This document shows, in pieces, positions 1 through 7,384 of a stretch of 8,741 nt of DNA. Every line of letters begins with the position of its first letter. Position 1 is the stretch's first letter. The stretch covers positions 1-8,741 of the forward strand of contig CANCKV010000107.1 in NCBI GenBank assembly GCA_947378615.1, given 5' to 3'. The stretch is from Chitinophagaceae bacterium. GTDB lineage: Bacteria; Bacteroidota; Bacteroidia; Chitinophagales; Chitinophagaceae. The notes beneath the pieces are model-generated. The model searched no databases. It was not told where the DNA came from and saw only the letters and a list, made by a program, of their open reading frames with translations. The translations under genes were made by a program, and so were the position numbers.

Positions 1-2762
1 CATATTTCAATCCTAATGATGGATTATTTAAAAACTTAGCAATCAAAATAATAGGAAACAACAAACCTGTTAGTATTGGGGCCATTTTAAAAATTCATTT
101 TGATAAACAAAATCGGTTGTGGGCTGCTACTTCTAGGGGCTTAATACAAATAAATCAACTTACGGGGGAAGCGAAAAGCTTTCGAATAAAGGATATACTA
201 GAAAACGATTCTACGCCTATTATCCAACAACGCAATACGAAGGTCAGTGATATTTATGAAGATGAAAAAGGACTATTATGGCTTGCTACAGACGATGGAT
301 TGTATTGCTATAATCCTAGCCTGAATAAAATGAGTCGTATCGGTCCCAAAAAAGTTCGTTTAGGCGAATGGCCAGACTATGCCTATCAGCGGATTTGCAG
401 AATGGGTAACTGTCTCTATCTTGCTTCTTGGGGCGGAGGATTATCTATTTATTGTTTTACTACAAATAAATTTGAAATCTATAAGTTTAATTTAAAAAGT
501 CCTAAATCTGGAACCAATAATATTATACGGGATATAATTACTTATGACACCAATAATTTGTTGATAGCCTCTCCTGATAGTGGATTGGCATCTTTTAATA
601 GTAATTCGAATCAATTTCGCTTTTTTCGAAAAGAAAAGGACAATACCAATATTCAACAGTTTTTGTGGAATAGATTAGTAAAAGATAAGGATGGAAATAT
701 TTGGGCACATAATGCAGATGGGTTAGCAAAAATAATTACGACGGATTATCCTTTTCAATATAAAACTTTTCCAGTAACCCACTCTGACAACCATATATTT
801 TACGAACTGAATGATATGTGGGAAAATGATAATTATCGGTTTGTCTCGCTCAGTTTTGCCGATGGAGTACATCTCTTCAATAAAAAGTCAGGTCAACGAA
901 AGATATTATCGGTCGATTTTTTTAATGCTGAGGAACACGTTCAATATGCCGAGCAAATATTTAATGATAGCAAAAATAATATATGGATAGTTACTTCCGA
1001 TTATATATATCAATTTGATAATGCAAGCCAGAAATTAAAGAAAATAACTCAACCTCCTACTTTCTCGCCACAGCATATAAGTAATTTTTTCCTTGGTATT
1101 GCAGAAGATAAAAGCGGTAATATTTGGCTGAACACTGCTCGAAATGGGGTATTTATTTTTGACCCAAAAACCGAAAAATATCGTCATTTTATTCCATTTA
1201 CAACAGTAATAAATGGGGTGAAAGAAATTGCACCCATAATAAGTATTTGTGCTGATAAAAAGAGAAGAATATGGCTTGGATCAAAACGGGGCTTCATAGG
1301 GTATAGTGATGGCTTATCTGAAAATATTACAGAAATTAAAAACAATGAAACTTCAAGTAAAATATCTGATTTGTTTGCGGATTCAAAAGGCTGTGTTTGG
1401 GCTAGTACTGATAAAGGTTTATTGAAATTTAATGCAAAAGAAAATAATCCTACTCTATTAAGAAAGTTTACAACTGCCGATGGCTTTTCTTCAGATTTAT
1501 TAACAGGATTGTGTGAAGATGGAGAGGGCTCTATTTGGTGTATTTCTGATGCAACCATGAAGGTGTTTAAAATATCCGAAAAGAATAATCAGGTTGTGGC
1601 ATTTGATTCAAGAGACGGAATAAACGAACCCGGCGCCTTAATTAAAATGGTGCATTTAAAAAATGATAGTGTTTATTTACTATGCCAAGGAGGAATTTAT
1701 TCCTTTTGCCCATCTGTAATTACAAATCGTAAACCATCTCCAAACCTTGTAGTAAGTACGATGTCTGTAAATGGGAAAGAGAAAAACTTTGAAGAAGAGT
1801 TGAAAAATAATAGTGAAATAATACTAAATCCTAATGAAAATTCTTTCTACTTCGAGTTTGCAGCAATTGATTTTAAGCATCCTGAAGATTATTTTTACGC
1901 ATACAAACTAGTAGGATATGATGATAAATGGAATGACATAGGTAATAGAAATGCCGTTAGTTTTACTAATTTGAAAGGTGGGCATTACAAATTATTCATA
2001 AAAGCAAGCTCAAGAAAAGGTATATGGAATGTAAACGAAATAGCTATTCCCTTTTATATACTTACTCCATTTTATTTCCAAAGATGGTTTATTTTGCTTT
2101 GTATCATTTCAATTTCTGTACTTATTTATTTTTATATCCGTATCAGATTTTCACGGCAACGTAAGATATTCGAACTAGAAAACAAAACCCATAACTTGGA
2201 AAAGGAAAAAGCTAAAATGCAGTACGAAAGCTTGAAGCAACACCTTAATCCTCATTTCCTTTTTAATTCTTTAACATCTTTAGGAAGCTTAATTCGATTT
2301 GATCCAAAAGCTGCCATCACTTTTTTGGACGGGATGAGCAAAATCTATAGATATATTCTTCAGAGTAAGGATGAAGAGACGGTTTTACTAAAGGATGAAA
2401 TTACATTTGTACAAAATTTTGTAGCCCTTCAAACCACAAGATTTGGAAAGGGACTGCAAGTGGTTTTTGAAATAGAAGAGCGCTACTTAAATAATAGGAT
2501 CGTTCCTGTAACGCTCCAAAATATGATAGAAAATGCCATCAAGCATAACATGATCGAAGAGGAAAGTCCTCTTAAAATTATGATTAAGACAGAGAATCAA
2601 TATTTAATTATTTCAAATAATCTTCAGAAAAAAATGTTTGTAGAGACAAGTAACCGTCACGGTCTTAATAATATGATTACGTTGTACGCATATCTATCAA
2701 AAAATCCAATGTTAGTCTTAGAAACAACTGATTATTTTACCGTAAAAATACCCTTGATATGA
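1..2762 (+). CDS. LytS-type sensor histidine kinase with beta-propeller sensor, 5'-truncated by window edge
   Basis: This is a membrane sensor kinase expected to autophosphorylate on histidine and pass phosphate to the regulator encoded next. The frame is open from base 3, so the true start, any signal peptide and the first propeller blade(s) lie outside the window; 919 residues are visible. Bases 1 to about 1700 carry repeated propeller strands of the Reg_prop kind (for example DEKGLLWLATDDGLY and DKSGNIWLNTARNGV). A Y_Y_Y domain follows at about 1840-2055, then one membrane helix at about 2085-2140 and a short coiled linker. The His_kinase core has LNPHFLFN (codons 2244-2267, probable phospho-acceptor His codon at 2253). 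The ATP-binding N box is IENAIKHN (2526-2549), and a reduced glycine box (HGLNNM) lies near the end. There is no fused receiver or AraC domain, so it is not a hybrid one-protein system. The ligand is unknown; related propeller sensors often read polysaccharide fragments, but nothing here shows that. Confidence 0.93.
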   Translation, partial: YFNPNDGLFKNLAIKIIGNNKPVSIGAILKIHFDKQNRLWAATSRGLIQINQLTGEAKSFRIKDILENDSTPIIQQRNTKVSDIYEDEKGLLWLATDDGLYCYNPSLNKMSRIGPKKVRLGEWPDYAYQRICRMGNCLYLASWGGGLSIYCFTTNKFEIYKFNLKSPKSGTNNIIRDIITYDTNNLLIASPDSGLASFNSNSNQFRFFRKEKDNTNIQQFLWNRLVKDKDGNIWAHNADGLAKIITTDYPFQYKTFPVTHSDNHIFYELNDMWENDNYRFVSLSFADGVHLFNKKSGQRKILSVDFFNAEEHVQYAEQIFNDSKNNIWIVTSDYIYQFDNASQKLKKITQPPTFSPQHISNFFLGIAEDKSGNIWLNTARNGVFIFDPKTEKYRHFIPFTTVINGVKEIAPIISICADKKRRIWLGSKRGFIGYSDGLSENITEIKNNETSSKISDLFADSKGCVWASTDKGLLKFNAKENNPTLLRKFTTADGFSSDLLTGLCEDGEGSIWCISDATMKVFKISEKNNQVVAFDSRDGINEPGALIKMVHLKNDSVYLLCQGGIYSFCPSVITNRKPSPNLVVSTMSVNGKEKNFEEELKNNSEIILNPNENSFYFEFAAIDFKHPEDYFYAYKLVGYDDKWNDIGNRNAVSFTNLKGGHYKLFIKASSRKGIWNVNEIAIPFYILTPFYFQRWFILLCIISISVLIYFYIRIRFSRQRKIFELENKTHNLEKEKAKMQYESLKQHLNPHFLFNSLTSLGSLIRFDPKAAITFLDGMSKIYRYILQSKDEETVLLKDEITFVQNFVALQTTRFGKGLQVVFEIEERYLNNRIVPVTLQNMIENAIKHNMIEEESPLKIMIKTENQYLIISNNLQKKMFVETSNRHGLNNMITLYAYLSKNPMLVLETTDYFTVKIPLI

Positions 2763-3517
2763 AAGCAGTTATTTTAGAAGATGAACAATTGATTGCAAAA
2801 GAGTTAATGGCCAAAATAAGGAACGTTGCTCCCTATTTGCAAGATATTGAGGTATTGACGAGTTTGAAAGCAGCTAAAAAGTGGTTGCTACATAACGAAG
2901 AACCTAATGTTTGGATAATGGATATACAATTGAGTGATGGGATAAGTTTTGAACTTTTTGAACATTATCAATTGAAATCGCCTGTTATCTTTACAACTGC
3001 CTACGATGAATTTGCATTGAAGGCTTTTAAATCGAATGGCATTGACTACTTGTTGAAACCTATTGACGAATCAGAACTTTCTAAGGCTTTAGAGAAAATA
3101 AAAAGAACAAATTTGCCAATAAATAATGAAATGGATTGGGGGGCAATTTTCTCAAATTACACTTCTACAAAGAAACAATTCAAGGAAAGAATTATCATAC
3201 AGGTCAGGAATAATTGGATGCCAATCAATACAAGGGATATTGCTTGTATCAACAAAGAAAGTATCATTTATTTGTATCTTTCAAACGGAGAAAAATATCC
3301 CTACGAAGCACAATCTTTGGATGAAATAGAAGAAATGCTCGACCCCCGCTATTTTTATAGAGCTAACAGACAAACTATTGTTAATTTGAATGCTATCAAA
3401 ATGGTACAGCAACTCGATAGCCAAAAATTATTATTGCTTCTGAATATTTCTATCAAACAAAGTATTGATGTAAGTAGAGAGAAAATACCTTCATTTAAAA
3501 AGTGGTTTAATCAATAA
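2759..3517 (+). CDS. LytTR-family response regulator (LytR/AlgR type)
   Basis: This is a DNA-binding response regulator of 252 residues, full length for the family. The receiver domain spans about residues 1-118. It has the acidic pocket E7/D8/E9, phospho-acceptor D55 in IMDIQL, the switch threonine region FTTAYDEFA (T79/T80) and the conserved lysine K100 in LLKPID. A LytTR DNA-binding domain spans about 143-250, with the typical RYFYRANRQTIVNL stretch near 198-210 and the closing pattern IDVSREKIPSFKKWF. The ATG overlaps the kinase stop in an ATGA arrangement, which implies translational coupling and identifies the kinase as its partner. Its target genes are not visible. The DNA just downstream, before pdhA, contains a direct repeat, but no link to this regulator is shown. 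Confidence 0.95.
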   Translation: MKAVILEDEQLIAKELMAKIRNVAPYLQDIEVLTSLKAAKKWLLHNEEPNVWIMDIQLSDGISFELFEHYQLKSPVIFTTAYDEFALKAFKSNGIDYLLKPIDESELSKALEKIKRTNLPINNEMDWGAIFSNYTSTKKQFKERIIIQVRNNWMPINTRDIACINKESIIYLYLSNGEKYPYEAQSLDEIEEMLDPRYFYRANRQTIVNLNAIKMVQQLDSQKLLLLLNISIKQSIDVSREKIPSFKKWFNQ

Positions 3518-3578
3518 CTATTCCTCTATACATTCTTTTTAATAAAGTTGGTAAAGAATAAATGGTTGATTTTGAGTC

Positions 3579-3626
3579 ATAATCTTGAATTCATTTTTCA
3601 AAATATAATCTTGAATCATTTTTAAA
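3579..3626. repeat. Imperfect tandem direct repeat upstream of pdhA
   Basis: Two copies sit at 3579-3602 and 3605-3626. Each begins with the identical 12-mer ATAATCTTGAAT, followed by CATTTTT and AAA, and they differ by two one-base indels. The start-to-start distance is 26 bp. The second copy contains the TTG proposed as the -33 element of the pdhA promoter. It could be a binding site for a dimeric regulator or simply a small local duplication; the sequence does not decide. Confidence 0.7.
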
Positions 3627-3644
3627 TCATAACTCCTATATTTG
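3611..3644 (+). promoter_or_regulatory. Candidate Bacteroidota-type promoter for pdhA
   Basis: TATATTTG at 3637-3644 fits the Bacteroidota -7 consensus TAnnTTTG exactly. A TTG at 3611-3613 lies 23 bp upstream, at the long end of the spacing reported for the -33 element. Transcription would start near 3650, leaving a leader of only about 16 bases before the GTG start codon. The site lies in the 149-bp gap after the response regulator gene, where a new transcription unit is expected. Chance matches are common in AT-rich DNA. Confidence 0.45.
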
Positions 3645-3666
3645 CCGCTCTAAAATTTAGATTATA

Positions 3667-4662
3667 GTGCAAAGTAAATTTTCCAAAGAGACATACATGT
3701 ATTGGTATGAGTTAATGCAACTTATACGTCAGTTTGAATTGAAGGCCGAAGAGATGTATAAAATGGCTGGAAAAATTCGTGGTTTCTTCCATGCTTACAT
3801 TGGGCAGGAAGCTATCGCAGCGGGTTGTATGACTGCCACACAACACTCTGACCCGTTTATCACTGCTTATCGTGATCATGGTTTAGGATTGGCAAAAGGA
3901 ATTACTCCGAATGCTGCAATGGCTGAATTATATGGCAAGGCTACCGGTTCCTCAAAAGGCAAGGGTGGTAGTATGCACTTTTTTAGTAAGGAAAACTATT
4001 TCTTTGGTGGACATGGAATTGTAGGAGCTCAGATTGGCACAGGTGCCGGAATCGCTTTTGCTGAAAAGTATAAGGGTACTGACAATGTTGTGTTATGCTT
4101 TTTTGGCGATGGTGCTGCAAGACAAGGAATGCTTCATGAAGCTTTCAATATGGCGATGAATTGGAAACTACCTGTTTTGTTTATTTGTGAGAATAACAAC
4201 TATGCAATGGGCACTTCTATTGGAAGAACTAGTAATGTAGTTGATATCTATAAATTGGCGGACGCTTATGAAATGCCTGCCGATAAAGTAGATGGTATGG
4301 TTCCAGAGTCTGTTCATGAAAGTATTGCCCGTGCTGCTAAGCGTGCTAGAGAAGGAGATGGTCCTACTTTGTTGGAGTTGAAAACATATCGTTACAAAGG
4401 TCACTCTATTAGCGACCCTCAAAAATATCGTAGTAAGGATGAAGTGGATGAATACAAAGAACAAGATCCTATTGTTAGAGTATTGAGAACTATTCTAGAA
4501 AATGGGTATGCTACTCAAGCTGAAATAGATGCAATTGATAATAAAGTAGCAATGCTTGTTGATGAAAGTGTGAAATTTGCTGAAGAAAGCCCACTTCCTG
4601 ATGATAGTGAAGTGTATAAGGATATTTATATTGATCAAAATTATCCTTTCATACTTGATTAA
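3667..4662 (+). CDS. pdhA: Pyruvate dehydrogenase E1 component, alpha subunit
   Basis: This is the thiamine-diphosphate-dependent subunit that decarboxylates pyruvate in the cytoplasmic pyruvate dehydrogenase complex, acting with E1 beta and the E2 acetyltransferase. It has 331 residues, normal for the family. The diphosphate-binding motif runs from GDGAARQG (147-154) through EAFNMA to ENNNYAMGT (175-183). IRGFFHAYIGQEA (37-49) and YRDHGLGLAKG (68-78) are typical E1 alpha signatures. KGHSISDP near 244-251 corresponds to the conserved loop that holds phosphorylation sites in mitochondrial homologues. The GTG start is chosen because an in-frame TAG lies at 3658-3660 and the family usually has a KFSKE-like stretch before YWYELM. 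The internal ATG at 3697, preceded by AAAGAG, would remove it. Genes for E1 beta and E2 are not adjacent and must be elsewhere. A branched-chain 2-oxoacid substrate is less likely but not excluded by sequence reading alone. Confidence 0.93.
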   Translation: MQSKFSKETYMYWYELMQLIRQFELKAEEMYKMAGKIRGFFHAYIGQEAIAAGCMTATQHSDPFITAYRDHGLGLAKGITPNAAMAELYGKATGSSKGKGGSMHFFSKENYFFGGHGIVGAQIGTGAGIAFAEKYKGTDNVVLCFFGDGAARQGMLHEAFNMAMNWKLPVLFICENNNYAMGTSIGRTSNVVDIYKLADAYEMPADKVDGMVPESVHESIARAAKRAREGDGPTLLELKTYRYKGHSISDPQKYRSKDEVDEYKEQDPIVRVLRTILENGYATQAEIDAIDNKVAMLVDESVKFAEESPLPDDSEVYKDIYIDQNYPFILD

Positions 4663-4733
4663 CCCCTTTATTAATTTCAATCTAAAAACAGACTTAATTA
4701 ACATTTTATCAGAATAAATAATATAATTAACAA

Positions 4734-5420
4734 ATGAGTGATAAACAACATAGTTCAGAATTAGATACGGATCAAGTAGTTTTAAGAGTACAAGGCTTCT
4801 TTGAAAAATATGGAAAACAATTAGCAATTGGAATAACTGCAATCATATTAGTTGGAGGAGGATTGTTCTCATACAAGCAATTTATTGTAAAACCAAAAGA
4901 AGAAAAAGCCGCTGATTATTTATTCAAGGCACAACAATTCTTTTCTCAAGACAGTTCTCAGAAAGTTTTGGATGGCGACGGAACAACAAAAGGTGTTCTA
5001 TATGTTATCAATAACTTTGGAGGTACTAAATCGGCTAATCTTGCAAAGTACTATGCAGGCGTTAGCTACCTTAAGTTAGGCAAGTTTGATAAGGCAATAG
5101 AATATCTGAAAGATTTTAGTACCGATGCAAAACAAGTTCAAATGGTAGCTTACGGATGTTTAGGTGATGCGTATGCAGAATCAGGGAAAAAAGAAGATGC
5201 ATTAGATTATTATATTAAGGCCGGCAATACTTTTATCACAGATGAAAGTGGGTCTGCTGAGTTTCTTTTCCGTGGAGCTTTATTGAGTGAAACAATTGGT
5301 AAAGAAGACAAGGCTTTGGAACTATATAAATTGATAAAGGAGAAATACCCTAAAACTGAAAAGGGAAATCAAGTTGATAAATATATCAACCGTTTGAGTT
5401 CAGAAAAACCTGATTTATAA
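4734..5420 (+). CDS. Membrane-anchored tetratricopeptide repeat protein (YfgM-like)
   Basis: This 228-residue protein has a charged N-terminal tail (about 1-28), one hydrophobic helix at about 29-48 (AIGITAIILVGGGLF) and a soluble part made largely of TPR helices. Recognisable repeats include AKYYAGVSYLKLGKFDKAIEYL (104-125), then AYGCLGDAYAESGKKEDALDYY (139-160), then a third unit around 176-208 ending in IKEKYPKTEKG. This layout resembles the YfgM/TPR_21 group, in which an N-terminal anchor holds a periplasmic TPR domain that works in protein export or folding; that role is inferred from layout only. It lies 71 bp after pdhA with no clear terminator between them. Its stop is one base from the ribH start, so the two genes are very probably co-transcribed and perhaps translationally coupled, although no functional link to riboflavin synthesis is evident. 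Confidence 0.85.
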   Translation: MSDKQHSSELDTDQVVLRVQGFFEKYGKQLAIGITAIILVGGGLFSYKQFIVKPKEEKAADYLFKAQQFFSQDSSQKVLDGDGTTKGVLYVINNFGGTKSANLAKYYAGVSYLKLGKFDKAIEYLKDFSTDAKQVQMVAYGCLGDAYAESGKKEDALDYYIKAGNTFITDESGSAEFLFRGALLSETIGKEDKALELYKLIKEKYPKTEKGNQVDKYINRLSSEKPDL

Positions 5421-5421
5421 C

Positions 5422-5898
5422 ATGGCTTCAGAAGGAAATAAAACATTGCACAAAGGCATCCCTACTATAGCGGATGCCTTTGTGGTTATAGTAAAAACGG
5501 AATGGAATAGTGGAATTGTTGATGAATTGGAGGCAGGGGCAATTAGGGTATTGAAAGAAAAAGAGATTTCTTTTAAAACGATTGTTGTACCAGGAGCTTT
5601 TGAGATACCTTTTATTATCAGAAGTTATCAGACCAATGCATTACAAAAAGCAGATGCATTTATTGCTCTTGCTACCGTTATCCGTGGTGATACTCCTCAT
5701 TTCGAATATGTTTGTAATGCGGTGACTGATGGTATTGTTGGATTGAATTTGCAATTAGATGTTCCAGTTGTTTTTGGGATATTAACCGTAAATACAGAGC
5801 AACAAGCAATAGAAAGAATAGGTGGTATCCATGGTCACAAAGGGGAGGAGGCCGCAATTACTGCACTGAAAATGATTGCCCTTAAGAATAGTTTTTAG
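5422..5898 (+). CDS. ribH: 6,7-dimethyl-8-ribityllumazine synthase
   Basis: Lumazine synthase is the penultimate enzyme of riboflavin synthesis. It condenses 5-amino-6-ribitylaminouracil with 3,4-dihydroxy-2-butanone 4-phosphate in the cytoplasm, usually as a pentamer or 60-subunit capsid. The 158 residues match the family length. Visible motifs in order are the substrate-contact EWN (27-29), PGAFEIP (57-63), VIRGDTPHFEYV (86-97) with the conserved catalytic histidine H93, FGILTVNTEQQAIER (118-132) and GHKGEEAA (138-145). The usual RAGG reads RIGG here, a mild change next to the active-site loop. The gene starts one base after the TPR gene and has no evident Shine-Dalgarno sequence, so it probably relies on coupling or on A/T-rich initiation. 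No other rib genes are in the window. Confidence 0.96.
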   Translation: MASEGNKTLHKGIPTIADAFVVIVKTEWNSGIVDELEAGAIRVLKEKEISFKTIVVPGAFEIPFIIRSYQTNALQKADAFIALATVIRGDTPHFEYVCNAVTDGIVGLNLQLDVPVVFGILTVNTEQQAIERIGGIHGHKGEEAAITALKMIALKNSF

Positions 5899-5930
5899 TT
5901 TATTTATAGAGTTGATAATACGAAGTTGCC

Positions 5931-6689
5931 ATGAATGTTCAGATTTTTGTTCCTTGTTTTATTGATCAGTTGTATCCTCAGGTAGCTTTCAATATGGTGA
6001 AGTTATTGGAAATGTCGGGGTGTTCAGTTCATTATAATACGAATCAAACCTGCTGTGGACAACCCTCATTCAATGCAGGATATTGGCTAGAGAGCAAAGA
6101 TGTTTGTACAAAATTCATTCGAGATTTTGGCGGGGCGGATTATATTGTAGCGCCGAGTGCAAGTTGTATAGGTTTTGTAAAAAACTATTTCCCCAAAGTT
6201 TTTGATGGGTCTTCGCAATATTTGGAGGCAATCGAAACAGGTAAAAGGGCTTATGAGTTGAGTGACTTCTTAGTAAATGTATTGAAAAAAGAAGATTTTG
6301 GATCAACCTTCAATGCAAAGGCAACCTATCATGACAGTTGTGCAGGTTTGAGGGAATGCGGTATCAAAAAAGAACCTAGAATACTTCTAGGAAATGTAAA
6401 TGGACTAGAGTTAATTGAAATGAAAGATGTGGAGACTTGTTGTGGTTTTGGGGGCAGTTTCGCTGTAAAATTCGAGCCGATTAGCATTGCAATGGCGGAT
6501 CAAAAAATAGACAATGCAGAAGCAACAGGGGCAGAATATATCATTAGCACCGATATGAGTTGTTTAATGCATATTGAAGGACGAATCAAAAATAGAGGTT
6601 CTAACTTAAAGGTATTGCACCTAGCAGATGTTCTTGTAAAAGGAATTGAAAATGCTAAATTGATAATTAATGATGAAGGAAGAAATTAA
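5931..6689 (+). CDS. LutA/YkgE-like (Fe-S)-binding protein with two CCG domains
   Basis: This 252-residue protein is made of two cysteine-rich CCG domains, as in LutA/YkgE of L-lactate oxidation and in heterodisulfide reductase and glycolate oxidase subunits. The first domain has C9 (VPCF), CCGQP at 41-45 and C79 (SASC). The second has C137 (HDSC), CCGFGG at 170-175 and C211 (DMSC). Each set can hold an iron-sulfur cluster, so a cytoplasmic electron-transfer role is likely. There is no signal peptide or membrane segment. Family length is about 240-250 residues, so the gene looks intact. LutB and LutC, normally encoded beside LutA, are absent here, so assigning lactate oxidation would be overreach. 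It follows ribH by 32 bp and is probably the last gene of the pdhA-TPR-ribH run. Confidence 0.88.
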   Translation: MNVQIFVPCFIDQLYPQVAFNMVKLLEMSGCSVHYNTNQTCCGQPSFNAGYWLESKDVCTKFIRDFGGADYIVAPSASCIGFVKNYFPKVFDGSSQYLEAIETGKRAYELSDFLVNVLKKEDFGSTFNAKATYHDSCAGLRECGIKKEPRILLGNVNGLELIEMKDVETCCGFGGSFAVKFEPISIAMADQKIDNAEATGAEYIISTDMSCLMHIEGRIKNRGSNLKVLHLADVLVKGIENAKLIINDEGRN

Positions 6690-6694
6690 ATTTG
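6660..6694 (+). promoter_or_regulatory. Candidate promoter for the EVE-domain gene
   Basis: TAAATTTG at 6687-6694 matches the Bacteroidota -7 consensus TAnnTTTG and overlaps the TAA stop of the preceding Fe-S protein gene. The nearest suitable TTG (6660-6662) is 24 bp upstream, slightly longer than usual. If real, transcription would start near 6701, and the leader would consist almost wholly of the heptamer array that follows. AT-rich DNA gives such matches by chance, so this is tentative. Confidence 0.3.
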
Positions 6695-6710
6695 AACAAC
6701 ATGTATTCAC

Positions 6711-6759
6711 CACTCATCACTCACCACTCATAACTAATAACTAACAACTAACAACTAAC
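6711..6759. repeat. Heptanucleotide tandem repeat array, 7 units, in the leader of the EVE gene
   Basis: Seven uninterrupted 7-base units are readable: CACTCAT, CACTCAC, CACTCAT, AACTAAT, then AACTAAC three times. A weaker eighth unit (TATTCAC) may precede them at 6704-6710. The array ends two bases before the ATG at 6762, so it occupies the position where a ribosome binding site would be and contains no purine-rich Shine-Dalgarno motif. Period and unit resemble the larger array at 7692-7810, whose CATAACT unit in another rotation reads AACTCAT. Confidence 0.88.
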
Positions 6760-6761
6760 TT

Positions 6762-7175
6762 ATGGCTTACTGGTTAATCAAATCTGAACCTTATAAATAC
6801 AGTTGGACTCAATTTGAAGAAGATGGGCAGACCTATTGGGATGGTGTGCGGAATTATCAGGCACGCAACAACCTGAAAGCAATGAAAAATGGAGATTTAT
6901 TGCTTTGGTATCACAGCAATGAAGGACTAGAAATTGTAGGTATTGCACAATTAGTTGGGGAGGCTTATCAAGACCCTACTACAGACAATCCTAATTGGGT
7001 AGTAGTTGACGTGGTACCTTTTAAAAAATTAGAGAAGCCTGTAACCCTTGCAGAGGTAAAAGCAGATGCAAGGTTGTCGCAAATGGCATTAGTTCGTCAT
7101 GGACGACTTTCTGTACAGCCTGTAAAAGAGGAAGAATGGGTGGTTGTAATGGAATTGGCAGGATTGGAAATTTAA
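6762..7175 (+). CDS. EVE domain-containing protein (THYN1-like)
   Basis: This 137-residue protein consists entirely of one EVE domain, a PUA-like fold related to YTH and ASCH domains that binds nucleic acid and is thought to recognise modified bases. The defining stretches are all present: YWLIKSEP (3-10), WDGVRNYQARNNL (26-38), GDLLLWYHSNEG (44-55), WVVVDVVPF (79-87) and the end region MALVRHGRLSVQPV (108-121). The length equals that of stand-alone bacterial EVE proteins, so it appears complete. The ATG is fixed by an in-frame TAA at 6756-6758. The substrate is unknown. EVE domains fused to nucleases occur in modification-dependent restriction, but this one is solitary with no nuclease or methylase nearby, so a housekeeping role is as likely. 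The odd point is its leader, which is a heptamer repeat array. Confidence 0.93.
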   Translation: MAYWLIKSEPYKYSWTQFEEDGQTYWDGVRNYQARNNLKAMKNGDLLLWYHSNEGLEIVGIAQLVGEAYQDPTTDNPNWVVVDVVPFKKLEKPVTLAEVKADARLSQMALVRHGRLSVQPVKEEEWVVVMELAGLEI

Positions 7176-7187
7176 TTGGTTCATATT

Positions 7188-7215
7188 TTTTCTTAGGGAA
7201 TATCTCCTAAGAAAA
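7188..7215 (+). terminator. Perfect 10-bp hairpin after the EVE gene, possible terminator
   Basis: TTTTCTTAGG (7188-7197) and CCTAAGAAAA (7206-7215) are exact inverted complements around an 8-base loop, starting 13 bases after the EVE stop. The place is right for transcription termination. However, no run of T directly follows the stem on either strand, so it is not a textbook intrinsic terminator and could instead be an RNA-stabilising 3' hairpin. Confidence 0.4.
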
Positions 7216-7268
7216 TAGTAACTATCTTTTCTATTACCCTTTAATTCTTACAATTTCCGATTATCAAT

Positions 7269-7380
7269 TTTTTTGAGATGACATCGCATACTCACCGAAA
7301 ATAAGGGTGATTGTCAGGCTGTGGCAGTAATTAGAGTTTCTTAAGTTTTTTGAGATTACATCGTATTCTCTCCGAATATA
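7269..7380. repeat. Two 35-bp direct repeats, 77 bp apart
   Basis: The copies at 7269-7303 and 7346-7380 both start TTTTTTGAGAT and share ACATCG and the trailing CCGAA. By eye they match at 30 of 35 positions with no gaps. Each is soon followed by a TGTCAGG motif (7312-7318 and 7385-7391), so the repeated unit may be longer and more degenerate than the conserved core. They are non-coding and probably remnants of a dispersed intergenic element. Confidence 0.8.
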
Positions 7381-7384
7381 GGTA

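Noticed and set aside
117..119. TTG at 117 as the start codon of the sensor kinase
   Set aside because: The frame is open back to base 3, and the upstream codons read as propeller sequence (FDKQNRLW continuing into WAATSRGL), so this is an internal leucine codon.
1184..1558. Minus-strand open frame of 124 codons inside the kinase gene
   Set aside because: It lies wholly within a well-supported gene, has no recognisable domain and is a shadow frame.
3126..3329. Plus-strand open frame of 67 codons inside the response regulator gene
   Set aside because: It overlaps the LytTR regulator in another frame and shows no family features.
117..3517. Polysaccharide utilisation locus controlled by the kinase and regulator
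   Set aside because: No SusC/SusD, glycoside hydrolase or TonB-dependent receptor genes are in the window, and the kinase is not a hybrid type.
3532..3559. ATTCTTT / AAAGAAT inverted repeat after the response regulator as a terminator
   Set aside because: The stem is only 7 bp, nearly all A/T, with a loop of 14 and no T run, so it is too weak to call.
4168..4842. Two minus-strand open frames (4168-4464 and 4495-4842) opposite pdhA and the TPR gene start
   Set aside because: They are antisense to conserved coding sequence, with low-complexity hydrophobic translations typical of AT-rich antisense frames.
6115..6306. Minus-strand open frame of 63 codons
   Set aside because: It is antisense to the CCG-domain protein gene, with no start context or motif.
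6762..7175. EVE gene as part of a modification-dependent restriction or defence system
   Set aside because: It is a single EVE domain with no nuclease, helicase or methyltransferase gene next to it; the neighbours are housekeeping genes and repeats.
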